The notes beneath the pieces are model-generated. The model saw nothing but the letters and a program-made list of their open reading frames with translations. It was not told where the DNA came from and made no database searches. The translations under genes and the position numbers were made by a program. This document shows, one piece after another, positions 25,250-37,628 of a stretch of 64,000 bases of DNA (within the stretch, counting starts at the first letter, position 1; every line of letters begins with the position of its first letter). The stretch lies in NCBI GenBank assembly GCA_945788625.1, contig CALZMQ010000019.1:62001-126000 (forward strand), given 5' to 3'. The stretch comes from an uncultured Woeseiaceae bacterium. Its GTDB lineage: Bacteria; Pseudomonadota; Gammaproteobacteria; Steroidobacterales; Woeseiaceae.

Positions 25250-26965
25250 CTAGTCTTGTTTTTTCTTGCTGCGCTTCTTCTCTTTCGCCTCTTTCTCGAC
25301 AACGGCGTTGATCTTCCATTGCTGGGCGATTGACAGCACCGTGTTGGTAACCCAGTAGAGCACGAGGCCCGAGGGGAAGAACGCGAAGAACACCGTAAAC
25401 ATGACGGGCATGATCTGCATGACTTTGGCCTGCACCGGGTCGGCCGGCGCCGGATTCAGCTTCTGTTGCAGGAACATCGCCACGCCCATGATGAGCGGCA
25501 GAATGAAATACGGATCGCGCGTCGAGAGATCCGTGATCCACAGGGCGAACGGCGCCTGGCGCATTTCGACGCTCTCGAGCAGCACCCAGTAGAACGCCAG
25601 GAAAAACGGCATTTGAATCAGTATCGGCAGGCAACCGGCGGCCGGGTTGACCTTTTCCCGCTTGTAGAGCTCCATCATCGCCTGGCTGAGCGCCTGACGA
25701 TCGTCCTTGTAACGATCCTGCAGGGCCTTCATGCGCGGTTGCAGGTTGCGCATCTTCGCCATCGAGCGTCCGCTGGACTCCGTCAGCTTGTAAAACACCA
25801 GCTTGATCAGGAAGGTAACGACGATGATCGACAGGCCCCAGTTGCCGACAAAGCCGAACACGAGGCTCAACAGCCAGAACAGCGGTTGTGAAATGATTGT
25901 CAACCAGCCGTAGTCCACCGTCAGCTTGAGGCTCTTGTCGATGTCTTCGAGTTGCGCCTGGAGCTTGGGGCCGACAAACAGCGTTGCCGCGAACACCTTG
26001 CTCGAACCGGGGGCGATGGCCTGTGCATTTCGGCCGATGGCGATGCTGGTTGCAACGTCGCCACGAACGCTGACTTCGTATTTGTATTCGGTACCCGGCG
26101 CCGGCACGATCGCGCTGACGAAGTGGTGCTGGATGGAGCCGAGCCAGCCTTGCTGCGAGTAGAACTCATGGCTGCCGTCTTCGAGCAGGTCGTCGCGCTT
26201 CAGTTTCTCGGATTTGTCGCCGTTGTACACGATGGGACCGATGAACGAGTAGGAATCGACGTCGAACATCGAGCGCTCCTGCTCTTTCGAGATGCGCTTG
26301 AGGCGAACGTATTCCGCACCCCGCCAGAGGTCGGCGCTGGCATTGAGGACTTCCTGCTCGAGCTCGATGACGTAGCTACCCTTCCGGAAACGATAGCGCT
26401 TTTCGATCACGACACCGCTGTCATCGGTCCATGCAAGCGGCACGACCATGTCGTCGGCGCCGCCGAGGTCGTATTCGTCCAACGGGCTTTCGAACTCACT
26501 CAAGTGTGTCGCTTCCGCGGCGCCATCCATTGCACGCACGCCCGACTGGATAAGCCCGAGCTCGCCGGGCTTTGTGCTCAACAGGTCAACCAGGGTGTTG
26601 GGCTGATCCTTGGCCACCGGGTAGTTGAGCAGCGTGGCTTTTTGCAGGGTGCCGCCGACCGTGTTGATTTCGATTTCCAATACGTCCGTCTTGACACGAA
26701 TGAGTTTCGCATCGGCCGTATCGCCTGCGGGTACCGCTGGCTCCACCCCGCCCGGCACGGCTGGCAGCGACGCATCTCCCTGCGGTTCGCTGATTTCCGG
26801 CAGATCGTCGTCGACCTGCATCGCGTCGGACGGCTGCGCGACACCTTCTGACTGTTGGGGGGCGACGTCAGCCGGTTTCGGGCCGTAGTCCTGCATCCAG
26901 GCCTGGTAGGTAAACCAGGCCATCAATCCGAAAAATGCCCAAATCAGCAGTCGTTGGTTGTCCAT
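25250..26965 (-). CDS. yidC: Membrane protein insertase YidC
   Basis: 571 residues, full length for a gram-negative YidC. It starts MDNQRLLIWAFFGLMAWFTYQAW (membrane segment 1), then the large periplasmic domain to about residue 350, then the conserved core with five membrane segments. Core marks are LFWLLSLVFGFVGNWGLSII, SGRSMAKMRNLQPRMK, NPAAGCLPILIQMPFFLAFY and the C-terminal basic tail KEKKRSKKKQD. The conserved core Arg that sits in the hydrophilic groove is expected in this region. It inserts and folds inner-membrane proteins with or without SecYEG. It starts 3 bases after the rnpA stop; yidD, usually between them, is absent. Confidence 0.98.
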   Translation of the reverse strand: MDNQRLLIWAFFGLMAWFTYQAWMQDYGPKPADVAPQQSEGVAQPSDAMQVDDDLPEISEPQGDASLPAVPGGVEPAVPAGDTADAKLIRVKTDVLEIEINTVGGTLQKATLLNYPVAKDQPNTLVDLLSTKPGELGLIQSGVRAMDGAAEATHLSEFESPLDEYDLGGADDMVVPLAWTDDSGVVIEKRYRFRKGSYVIELEQEVLNASADLWRGAEYVRLKRISKEQERSMFDVDSYSFIGPIVYNGDKSEKLKRDDLLEDGSHEFYSQQGWLGSIQHHFVSAIVPAPGTEYKYEVSVRGDVATSIAIGRNAQAIAPGSSKVFAATLFVGPKLQAQLEDIDKSLKLTVDYGWLTIISQPLFWLLSLVFGFVGNWGLSIIVVTFLIKLVFYKLTESSGRSMAKMRNLQPRMKALQDRYKDDRQALSQAMMELYKREKVNPAAGCLPILIQMPFFLAFYWVLLESVEMRQAPFALWITDLSTRDPYFILPLIMGVAMFLQQKLNPAPADPVQAKVMQIMPVMFTVFFAFFPSGLVLYWVTNTVLSIAQQWKINAVVEKEAKEKKRSKKKQD

Positions 26966-26968
26966 CGA

Positions 26969-27346
26969 TTAGCTTTCCTGCGGTATCCGCTTCACCTTCT
27001 GGCAGCGCCGCCAATGGGCCTCAAGGCTGTGGAATATCTGCCGGTTGTCGGCGCTGGCTGCCGCCGGCTGATTGATCACAACGATGTCGAGGCCCGCCAT
27101 TGGCGCCTGATGTTCGCGAAATGACTCCCGTACTATTCGCTTTATGCGATTCCGTGCTGTTGCGCGACGACAGTGCTTCCTGGAGATTGCCAGACCGAGC
27201 CTCGCTATACCCTTATTATTGCGCGTGCACAGCACTGTAAATAATTTGTCCCGGCTTCGCGTGGCTTTTTGAAACACGCGGCCGAAAGCGGCCGCATCGA
27301 GTAACCGGTTTTCTTTTTTGAACCGGTAACTCTCGCTGCTCGTCAA
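26969..27346 (-). CDS. rnpA: Ribonuclease P protein component RnpA
   Basis: 125 residues if it starts at the TTG at 27346; no ATG or GTG lies between the rpmH stop and the conserved region, so a TTG (or a rarer codon just upstream) must be used. The family core is clear: YRFKKENRLLDAAAFGRVF near the start, RLGLAISRKHCRRATARNRI and the basic RNR-type helix KRIVRESFREHQ. RnpA binds M1 RNA and the 5' leader of pre-tRNA. It lies 41 bases downstream of rpmH and 3 bases upstream of yidC. Longer readings run through rpmH in another frame and are not real. Confidence 0.92.
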   Translation of the reverse strand: MTSSESYRFKKENRLLDAAAFGRVFQKATRSRDKLFTVLCTRNNKGIARLGLAISRKHCRRATARNRIKRIVRESFREHQAPMAGLDIVVINQPAAASADNRQIFHSLEAHWRRCQKVKRIPQES

Positions 27347-27387
27347 TCCTGGTTTAATGCTCGTCGTCGTGACCGACGCTGAATGCG

Positions 27388-27522
27388 TTACGGCGTCAGC
27401 CGTGCGCGGCCTTTGGCGCGACGGCGCTTGAGGACGAGGCGCCCGGCTTTGGTAGCCATACGGGCACGGAATCCGTGTGTGCGTGCGCGTTTTAGCTTGC
27501 TGGGCTGGTATGTGCGTTTCAT
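27388..27522 (-). CDS. rpmH: 50S ribosomal protein L34
   Basis: 44 residues, too short for a length-filtered gene search but unmistakable: it begins [18 protein letters not shown], continues [20 protein letters not shown] and ends GRARLTP. A ribosome-binding site AGGAAAGG precedes the ATG. L34 is a basic 50S protein. The order rpmH-rnpA-yidC on one strand, with dnaA diverging on the other, is the standard gammaproteobacterial origin arrangement. Confidence 0.98.
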   Translation of the reverse strand: MKRTYQPSKLKRARTHGFRARMATKAGRLVLKRRRAKGRARLTP

Positions 27523-27781
27523 AGCCTTTCCTGTGGCCTGCTGTCTTTACGTAAAGCCTGAAAATAAAGCCGCCAAACGAGGCGGTGCTCCAAGAGGGGC
27601 GGCAAGGGTACTGAGATGCCCAGACGGTGTCAATAGAGGGGTGGGAACACCGGATTTTCAGGCTGCCGCGGCCTGTGGATAACCGCATCTGGCGGCTCCA
27701 CGAGATACGTTATAGACTGCCCGATCTCTCATTAATCTGTTGCTTTAAACGCGGTCCTTACCGGACCTGCCGGGGAATTGC
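27523..27781. promoter_or_regulatory. rpmH-dnaA divergent intergenic region with one consensus DnaA box
   Basis: This 259-base spacer must hold promoters for both rpmH and dnaA. A perfect DnaA box (TGTGGATAA, reverse of TTATCCACA) is at 27674-27682, placed where DnaA could repress its own gene. I do not see a convincing -35/-10 pair that I would fix by eye. The box is about 100 bases before the dnaA start. Confidence 0.7.
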
Positions 27782-29128
27782 TTGTCTGCCGAATCGACGC
27801 TTTGGAACCAGTGCATCCGCGTCCTGCAGGTGGAGCTGCCAGAACAGCAATTCAACACCTGGATCCGCCCGCTACAGGCCGTCGATGACGGTTCGGTGCT
27901 GCGCCTCCTGGCGCCCAACCGTTTTGTGGTGGACTGGCTGCAACAGCACTACCTCGAGCGTATTCTCGAACTCGTTGGCGACAGCGCCAAGGGCGGCACC
28001 TGCGCCGAAGTGGTTGTCGAGGTAGGTTCCCGGCAAACCGAGGCGCCGGCAGCAAAGCCCGGCCGGCCCCAGCCCGTCGTCATCAAAAAGGCATCAGTGA
28101 CCCCCGTGGCGTCACGGCTGAACCCGACGTTTACGTTCGAGAACTTCGTCGAGGGCAAGAGCAATCAACTGGCTCGGGCGGCGGCCAGCCAGGTCGGAGA
28201 GAACCCCGGGAAATCTTACAACCCGCTGTTCATATACGGCGGCGTCGGTCTCGGCAAGACCCACCTCATGCACGCGGTCGGCAACGCGATGCTCAAGGAC
28301 AATCCGGAGGCGAGAGTGAGCTACGTGCATTCGGAGCGTTTCGTCGGTGACATGGTCAAGGGCCTGCAGCACAACAAGATCTCGGAGTTCAAGCGATCGT
28401 ACCGGTCTCTGGATGCGTTACTTATTGATGACATTCAGTTTTTTGCCGGCAAAGAACGATCCCAGGAAGAGTTCTTCCACACCTTCAATGCGCTGCTCGA
28501 GGGACAGCGACAGATTATTCTGACCTGCGATCGCTACCCCAAGGAAGTCAATGGCCTCGAAGAGCGGCTCAAATCCCGTTTCGGTTGGGGCCTGACCGTG
28601 GCCATCGAACCCCCTGAGCTTGAAACCTCCGTTGCCATCCTGATGAGCAAAGCCAGTCTCGAAGGGGTGGAGTTACCGGAGGAGGTCGCGTTCTTTATCG
28701 CCAAACGCATACGTTCGAACGTTCGTGAGCTGGAGGGCGCCCTGCGCCGTGTAATCGCCAACTACCGGTTTACAGGCCGCGCGATAAATCTCGACTTTGC
28801 CAAGGAGGCACTGCGCGATCTTCTGGCGCTCCAGGACCGGCTGGTTTCCATTGAAAACATACAGAAAACCGTAGCCGAGTACTTTAAGATTCGCGTCGGC
28901 GACCTGTTATCGAAGAAGCGCAGCCGTTCGATCGCGCGGCCACGACAATTCGGCATGGCACTCGCGAAAGAGCTGACGAACCATAGCCTGCCGGAAATCG
29001 GGGACGCTTTCGGGGGCCGGGATCACACGACGGTATTGCACGGTTGCCGCCGTATCGAATCGCTGCGTGAGGTCGACAAGCGCGTGGATGACGATTATTT
29101 AAACCTGTTGAGAACCCTGACAGGATAA
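27782..29128 (+). CDS. dnaA: Chromosomal replication initiator DnaA
   Basis: 448 residues from a TTG start at 27782, which gives the expected N-terminus ([25 protein letters not shown], domain I). A short linker is followed by domain III with [18 protein letters not shown], Walker [16 protein letters not shown], Walker [10 protein letters not shown] and the Arg finger region. Domain IV has [23 protein letters not shown] and the DNA-binding signature [13 protein letters not shown]. It binds the boxes on both sides of its own gene to open oriC. The TTG start may reduce translation, a known way to limit DnaA. Confidence 0.98.
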   Translation: MSAESTLWNQCIRVLQVELPEQQFNTWIRPLQAVDDGSVLRLLAPNRFVVDWLQQHYLERILELVGDSAKGGTCAEVVVEVGSRQTEAPAAKPGRPQPVVIKKASVTPVASRLNPTFTFENFVEGKSNQLARAAASQVGENPGKSYNPLFIYGGVGLGKTHLMHAVGNAMLKDNPEARVSYVHSERFVGDMVKGLQHNKISEFKRSYRSLDALLIDDIQFFAGKERSQEEFFHTFNALLEGQRQIILTCDRYPKEVNGLEERLKSRFGWGLTVAIEPPELETSVAILMSKASLEGVELPEEVAFFIAKRIRSNVRELEGALRRVIANYRFTGRAINLDFAKEALRDLLALQDRLVSIENIQKTVAEYFKIRVGDLLSKKRSRSIARPRQFGMALAKELTNHSLPEIGDAFGGRDHTTVLHGCRRIESLREVDKRVDDDYLNLLRTLTG

Positions 29129-29336
29129 TGTGGATAACACGTGGAAAATTCGTCCCTGGTTTTTTATCCACAGCCTGTGCACAGCTCGCAGGCGTGGCGC
29201 ACAGCAGATCTTAGTGCAAGAAACAGACTATAAGTTATTGAAAAATAAGGCTTTATTAAAGTTATACACAGGTCTTTGCTTGCTTAATAATAACAATAAA
29301 ATATAAATTTCCAATATCTATTAACAGGTGGAATCT
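29129..29336. other. Probable chromosomal origin of replication (oriC)
   Basis: The spacer between dnaA and dnaN holds two perfect DnaA boxes in opposite orientation, TGTGGATAA at 29129-29137 and TTATCCACA at 29164-29172, and a relaxed box TTATACACA at 29262-29270. From about 29215 to 29325 the sequence is very AT-rich in an otherwise GC-rich window (for example TTAATAATAACAATAAAATA near 29283-29302), as expected for an unwinding element. Gene order and the general leftward versus rightward gene orientation on either side fit. dnaN translation starts just after the AT-rich tract, so this region also carries its promoter. Confidence 0.8.
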
Positions 29337-30431
29337 ATGAAGTTTAGCGCAGCACGGGAAGCGCTCCTGAAGCCATTACAGGCTGTAATCGGCGTGGTGG
29401 AAAGACGGCAAACGATGCCAATACTCTCGAACGTCCTGATGATTGCAAGGGATGGGCAATTATCGATTACCGCGACAGATTTGGAGGTTGAATTGGTCGC
29501 AGAGGCGGAGGTGGAGACGGAGTCGGGCGGCGAGATTACGGTGTCCGGGCGCAAGCTCCTGGATATCTGCAGAGCGCTGCCGGAGGGCGTCGAGATCCAT
29601 GTAAGCCTGAGCGGCGAGAAGCTGTCGGTCAGGGCCGGCAGAAGCAGGTTCAACCTGGTTACGTTGCCGGCAGCCGAGTTCCCGGTGGTGGAGGACATCA
29701 AGGCCGGTCAGACCATCCAGGTGTCGCAGGAATCGCTGGGCAAGCTGATCGAAAAGACACATTTCTCGATGGCGCAGCAAGACGTTCGCTACTACCTCAA
29801 TGGCATGTTGCTGGAGACCAGTGGCAAGTTCTTGCGGGCCGTGGCAACTGATGGCCATCGCCTGGCACTGTGCCAGGCCGGGCTGGAAGAGTCGCTGGAG
29901 GAGCAGCAAGTCATCGTGCCGAGAAAGGGTGTGCTCGAGCTGCAACGGCTGATGAGTGGGGACGGAGACCTGAATATCGAACTCGGGGCGAATCACATCC
30001 GCATCCAGCTGGACGGGATCCGGTTTACATCGAAGCTCATTGATGGGCGGTTTCCGGAGTACGAGCGCGTTATTCCGAAAGAATCGTCGAATGAGGTGAA
30101 AGCAGACCGAACGGTGTTCAAAAGCGCGCTGCAACGGACTGCGATTCTCTCGAATGAGAAGTACCGTGGTATCCGCCTGGTGATTCGCGATTCGGGGGTC
30201 ACCTTGCAGGCGCACAACCCGGAGCAGGAAGAGGCGGAGGAAGAACTGGAGGTCGAATACAGCGGCGAGGACATAGAAATCGGGTTTAATGTGAATTATC
30301 TGCTGGATGCGCTCGGTGCCGTAGAGGGCGACGACGTAACGTTGTCTGTGCAAGACAGTAATTCGAGCTGTCTCATTCGCCAGCCAGGGAACGATGACTG
30401 CACTTTTGTGGTTATGCCTATGCGGCTCTAG
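29337..30431 (+). CDS. dnaN: DNA polymerase III beta sliding clamp
   Basis: 364 residues from the ATG at 29337, with AGGTGGA upstream; a GTG at 29328 is a weaker alternative. Three clamp domains of about 120 residues each are present. Recognisable segments are VVERRQTMPILSNVLMIA, ATDGHRLALC and the C-terminal PMRL that closes the protein (FVVMPMRL). Two clamps make the ring that tethers polymerase III to DNA. It lies between oriC and recF; the 30-base gap to recF suggests cotranscription. Confidence 0.98.
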   Translation: MKFSAAREALLKPLQAVIGVVERRQTMPILSNVLMIARDGQLSITATDLEVELVAEAEVETESGGEITVSGRKLLDICRALPEGVEIHVSLSGEKLSVRAGRSRFNLVTLPAAEFPVVEDIKAGQTIQVSQESLGKLIEKTHFSMAQQDVRYYLNGMLLETSGKFLRAVATDGHRLALCQAGLEESLEEQQVIVPRKGVLELQRLMSGDGDLNIELGANHIRIQLDGIRFTSKLIDGRFPEYERVIPKESSNEVKADRTVFKSALQRTAILSNEKYRGIRLVIRDSGVTLQAHNPEQEEAEEELEVEYSGEDIEIGFNVNYLLDALGAVEGDDVTLSVQDSNSSCLIRQPGNDDCTFVVMPMRL

Positions 30432-30461
30432 GGAATTCGTGCGAGGCCCCGGGAAGCCGCG

Positions 30462-31559
30462 ATGATCCGGTTGTTCAGGGCGACCCACTTCCGTTGCCTG
30501 GAAAGTGCGGAGCTCTCGCTGGCTCCGGCATTCAATCTGATAATCGGGCCAAACGCCTCCGGAAAGACGAGCCTTCTGGAGGCGTTGGCGTATCTGGGGC
30601 GAGGCAAGTCGTTTCGGGGTGCCGGCACGCAAAACCTCGTTCAGCACGGCCACCAGCAATTCGTATTGTTCGGGCAGGTCGACGGCGCGGGCAGGACCCG
30701 CAACATTGGCGTGCGAAACGGGCCGGCGGGCCTGGAGGTCCGGGTGGATGGGGACAGCGATGGTGGCGCGGCCGCGCTGGCGCAGGTGTTGCCGCTGCAG
30801 GTTATCGATCCGGAGGTTCACAACCTCGTGGCCGGCGGGCCGGACCAGAGGCGCCGGTTTCTCGATTGGGTGGCGTTCCACGTGGAACATGAGCACCTGT
30901 TTGTCTGGCGGCAATTCAAACGGGCACTGAAGCAGCGCAATGCGGCGCTCCGGTCGAGAGCGAGCGCCGGCACGATGCGGAGCTGGAATGCGGAATTCGT
31001 CGAACTGAGCCAGCGGCTCGACGAATCGCGGCGCCGGTCGCTCGACGTTGCCCTGGAGAGCCTGCAAGATTTCGGAATACGCTTGCTCGGTACAGAACTG
31101 GCGTTCGAGTACCAGCAGGGCTGGAGCAAGGAGAAGAGCCTCGATCGAGCATTGGAGGAGGGCCTGGGCCGGGACCTGCAACTCGGTGTGACGCAGCATG
31201 GGCCGCACCGGGCGGACGTAAAGGTCAGCTACGACGAGCGGCAGGCGAGAAAGCTCGTGTCGCGCGGCCAGCAGAAGCTTTTGGCCAGCGCGATGATCCT
31301 GGCGGCTACCGAAACGGCCCAAACGGCCCTCGAGCGACCGCTGTTGTTGTTGCTGGACGATCCGGCCGCGGAGCTGGACACGGACTCGCTGGACCGGTTG
31401 ATGAGCGCGGTGTCCGGCCTGGGCAGCCAGGTCATTGCGACAAGCCTCGATGCGGAGGCGCTTAGCGTGCCATCGGGCGCTGCCGTGTTCCACGTGGAAC
31501 ACGGCGTTCTGAGCACGGTGCAGGCGGCCGTAAAGCGGCCCGGAAATACGGCCTGCTGA
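30462..31559 (+). CDS. recF: DNA replication and repair protein RecF
   Basis: 365 residues. RecF is an SMC-like ATPase that helps load RecA at gaps. Walker A is GPNASGKTSLLEALAYLGRGKS at about residues 29-50; the D-loop region is LLLLLDDPAAELDTDSLDRL, with Walker B ending in DD; the signature region is SRGQQKLLASAMILA. The motif HGPHRADV before it is typical. GGGAAG precedes the ATG. It sits in the conserved dnaA-dnaN-recF-gyrB order. Confidence 0.96.
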   Translation: MIRLFRATHFRCLESAELSLAPAFNLIIGPNASGKTSLLEALAYLGRGKSFRGAGTQNLVQHGHQQFVLFGQVDGAGRTRNIGVRNGPAGLEVRVDGDSDGGAAALAQVLPLQVIDPEVHNLVAGGPDQRRRFLDWVAFHVEHEHLFVWRQFKRALKQRNAALRSRASAGTMRSWNAEFVELSQRLDESRRRSLDVALESLQDFGIRLLGTELAFEYQQGWSKEKSLDRALEEGLGRDLQLGVTQHGPHRADVKVSYDERQARKLVSRGQQKLLASAMILAATETAQTALERPLLLLLDDPAAELDTDSLDRLMSAVSGLGSQVIATSLDAEALSVPSGAAVFHVEHGVLSTVQAAVKRPGNTAC

Positions 31560-31577
31560 AAGCGCGAATTACCTTAA

Positions 31578-35038
<3,461 letters not shown>

Positions 35039-35119
35039 AAAACACGGCAAACTTTCACGGCTCCGGCTTGTCAAAAACGGCGTGCCGGCCCGACCGTTGG
35101 GCTGGCCGGGGAGTTGGCC

Positions 35120-35521
35120 ATGAGACGATCGATTTGTGCGTTGCTCGCCCTTTCGTTGGCAGCCTGTGCGACGCAGGACGAGCCCTCCGAAATGGATGCA
35201 GTCAATGACTTCATCGCGGTATCGGAACTGGAGTCCGTTGACGCGGTGCGCTCGATGCACCCCTACCATTACTCGGTACTGACCGATCGCCACATTATTC
35301 TGAAAACGCGCAGGGAGTCCTACCTGGTTCAGTTTCGGCGGCGGTGCAGGGAGTTGAACAACACTTTGAGCACTACCATTACGCCGGACGTGCGTCACGA
35401 GCGAAATGTGCTGCGAGCGCGATTCGACACAATTCGCGGTTGTGTGATCGACCAGATTTTCGCGATCGATGACGCGCACGCCCAGGAGCTGAAACAACTC
35501 GGCGAAGCGCCGGGCGAATAA
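35120..35521 (+). CDS. Small lipoprotein, DUF6491-like
   Basis: 133 residues from the ATG at 35120, six bases after GGGGAG; a TTG two codons earlier overlaps the spacing. The lipobox is LSLAACATQ, so lipidation is expected at Cys16. The mature part has YSVLTDRHIILKTRRESYLVQF and two further Cys residues (RRRCREL and RGCVIDQI) that could pair. This resembles DUF6491 proteins, about which little is known. It is 20 bases before the M13 peptidase gene and probably cotranscribed with it. Confidence 0.75.
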   Translation: MRRSICALLALSLAACATQDEPSEMDAVNDFIAVSELESVDAVRSMHPYHYSVLTDRHIILKTRRESYLVQFRRRCRELNNTLSTTITPDVRHERNVLRARFDTIRGCVIDQIFAIDDAHAQELKQLGEAPGE

Positions 35522-35541
35522 AACCTAGCAGGGGAGAAATT

Positions 35542-37581
35542 GTGAGAAAGCTATTCATCGGCGCTGCGGCGCTGCTTGTCGTTGCCGCGTGCGGCCAGAC
35601 GACCGAACAACAGGCTACAGCGGTAAAGCCGCTGGCCTCGGGTATCGACTTGAATTACATGGACACGAGCGTCAAACCCGGCGACGACTTCTTCGCCTAC
35701 GTCAATGGCGTCTGGCTGGAAGAAACCGAAATCCCCGCGGACCGGTCGCGCTACGGCGGATTCTCGATTCTGCGCGACGAGTCACAGGCGAACGTCAAGA
35801 AGATCATCGAAGAGTCGGCAAGCGGAGATTTCGCGAAAGGCACGGACGAACAGAAAGTAGGTGACCTGTACAAATCGTACCTCGACTGGGAAACGCGCAA
35901 CGCACGTGGCATCGAACCTTTACAGGCCGAGCTCGATCGCATCAACAGCATTTCCGATTATGACGACCTCGCTGTCTATTTCGCCGAGTCCAACAAACGC
36001 AGTCTCGGCGCGCCCTTTGCCGTGGCTCAGTACGCGGATTTCAAGGACCCGAAAACCTACATGATCTATGCGTGGCAAGACGGCTTGGGGCTGCCTGATC
36101 GCGAGTACTACACCTTGCAGGACGATAAGTCGGTGATGTTGCGCGAGCAATACGTCGCGCACATCGAGAAGATGTTCGCGCTCGCCGGCCTCGAAGGTGG
36201 CGCAGCCGCGGCCGCGACCATCATGGCGCTCGAGACACGGCTGGCAAACGAGCACATGTTGAAAGAAGACACGCGAGACATGGTGGCCTTGTACAAGAAG
36301 ATCCCGGTTGACGAACTCGACGAACTCATGCCGAGGTTCAACTGGGACGGCTTCCTGGCTGAGGCCGGGCTGGCCGAGCTGGACGGGCTGGTCGTCATGA
36401 TGCGCGACTACATGCGCGCGCTCGACGAGATCATAGTCGACACGGACCTCGACACGTGGAAGACCTACCTATGCTGGTCGGCGCTCAACAATACGGCGGG
36501 CCGCCTGACGGAAGAGCTGGACAAGCAGAGCTTCGAATTCTACGGTAAGACCCTGAACGGCACGCCGGAACAACGGCCGATGTGGCGCCGGGGCGTAAAC
36601 GTCGTGAACGCGAACCTGGGCGAAGTCGTCGGCAAGGTTTACGTGAAGCGGCATTTTCCGCCCGAGGCGAAAGAGCGCATGCTGACCCTGGTTGGCAACC
36701 TGATCCACGCTTACGAAAAGAGCATCAAGGAACTCGACTGGATGACGGACGAGACCAAGGCGCAGGCACTCGACAAGCTGTCCAAGTTCACGCCGAAGAT
36801 CGGCTACCCGGACGAATGGCGCGATTACACCGCGCTCGAAATCGAAGTGGACGATCTGTACGGCAACCTGGAACGTGCCGCCATCGCCGAATACGAACGC
36901 CAGCTGGACCGTCAGGGCGGGCCGGTCGATCGAACCGAATGGGGCATGACGCCACAAACGGTTAACGCCTATTACAGCCCGCCGCTGAACGAAATCGTAT
37001 TCCCGGCTGCGATCCTGCAACCGCCGTTTTTCAACATGGAAGCGGACGACGCGGTCAACTACGGAGCGATCGGCGCCGTCATCGGACATGAAATCGGCCA
37101 CGGTTTCGACGATTCCGGCAGCACCTTCGACGGCGACGGCGTGCTGCGTAACTGGTGGACCGACGAGGACCGCACCGAATTCGAGAAACGCACCGGTAAG
37201 CTGATTGATCAGTATGCTTCCTTCAAACCGTTTGACGACCTGAACGTGAACGGCGAATTCACGCTCGGCGAGAACATCGGTGACCTGGGCGGCATCAGTA
37301 TCGGCCTGCTTGCCTACGAGATGTCGCTGGACGGCGCCGAGGCGCCGGTAATCGACGGCTTCACGGGAGTACAGCGCGTATTCCTCGGCTACAGCCAGGT
37401 GTGGCGTTCCAAGTCGCGCGACGAGGCGTTACGCGTCCAGATCGCGACCGACCCGCATTCGCCGCCGAAATACAGGGCGAACGGTGCAGTTCGCAACGTT
37501 CCTGAGTTCTACGAGGCTTTCAACGTGCAGGAGGGCGACGCCTTGTACCTGCCACCCGAAGAGCGCGTCAAGATCTGGTAA
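35542..37581 (+). CDS. M13 family (neprilysin-like) zinc metallopeptidase lipoprotein
   Basis: 679 residues from a GTG with AGGGGAGAAA upstream. A lipoprotein signal ends at VVAACGQ (Cys17). The M13 N-domain begins with DLNYMDTSVKPGDDFFAYVNGVW. The catalytic domain has NAYYSPPLNEIVFPAAILQP, the zinc helix GHEIGHGFDD (His516, Glu517, His520) and ENIGDLGG, whose Glu is the third ligand. The end is LPPEERVKIW; the canonical CxxW of eukaryotic M13 is not used in bacteria. It is expected to degrade peptides in the periplasm. A terminator follows at 37603. Confidence 0.95.
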   Translation: MRKLFIGAAALLVVAACGQTTEQQATAVKPLASGIDLNYMDTSVKPGDDFFAYVNGVWLEETEIPADRSRYGGFSILRDESQANVKKIIEESASGDFAKGTDEQKVGDLYKSYLDWETRNARGIEPLQAELDRINSISDYDDLAVYFAESNKRSLGAPFAVAQYADFKDPKTYMIYAWQDGLGLPDREYYTLQDDKSVMLREQYVAHIEKMFALAGLEGGAAAAATIMALETRLANEHMLKEDTRDMVALYKKIPVDELDELMPRFNWDGFLAEAGLAELDGLVVMMRDYMRALDEIIVDTDLDTWKTYLCWSALNNTAGRLTEELDKQSFEFYGKTLNGTPEQRPMWRRGVNVVNANLGEVVGKVYVKRHFPPEAKERMLTLVGNLIHAYEKSIKELDWMTDETKAQALDKLSKFTPKIGYPDEWRDYTALEIEVDDLYGNLERAAIAEYERQLDRQGGPVDRTEWGMTPQTVNAYYSPPLNEIVFPAAILQPPFFNMEADDAVNYGAIGAVIGHEIGHGFDDSGSTFDGDGVLRNWWTDEDRTEFEKRTGKLIDQYASFKPFDDLNVNGEFTLGENIGDLGGISIGLLAYEMSLDGAEAPVIDGFTGVQRVFLGYSQVWRSKSRDEALRVQIATDPHSPPKYRANGAVRNVPEFYEAFNVQEGDALYLPPEERVKIW

Positions 37582-37602
37582 CGGCAATAGCGCAATCGAA
37601 CA

Positions 37603-37628
37603 GGGCCTCCGACCGGAGGCCCCGTTTT
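37603..37628 (+). terminator. Rho-independent terminator after the M13 peptidase gene
   Basis: An 8-bp GC-rich stem, GGGCCTCC (37603-37610) and GGAGGCCC (37615-37622), with a 4-base loop GACC, followed by CGTTTT. It stands between the M13 stop (37581) and the end of the convergent MMPL gene (37627), so it mainly serves the rightward gene. Confidence 0.8.

Noticed and set aside
29460-31502. A 680-codon open frame on the minus strand opposite dnaN and recF
   Set aside because: It covers two essential genes on the other strand, shows shadow composition and no domain.
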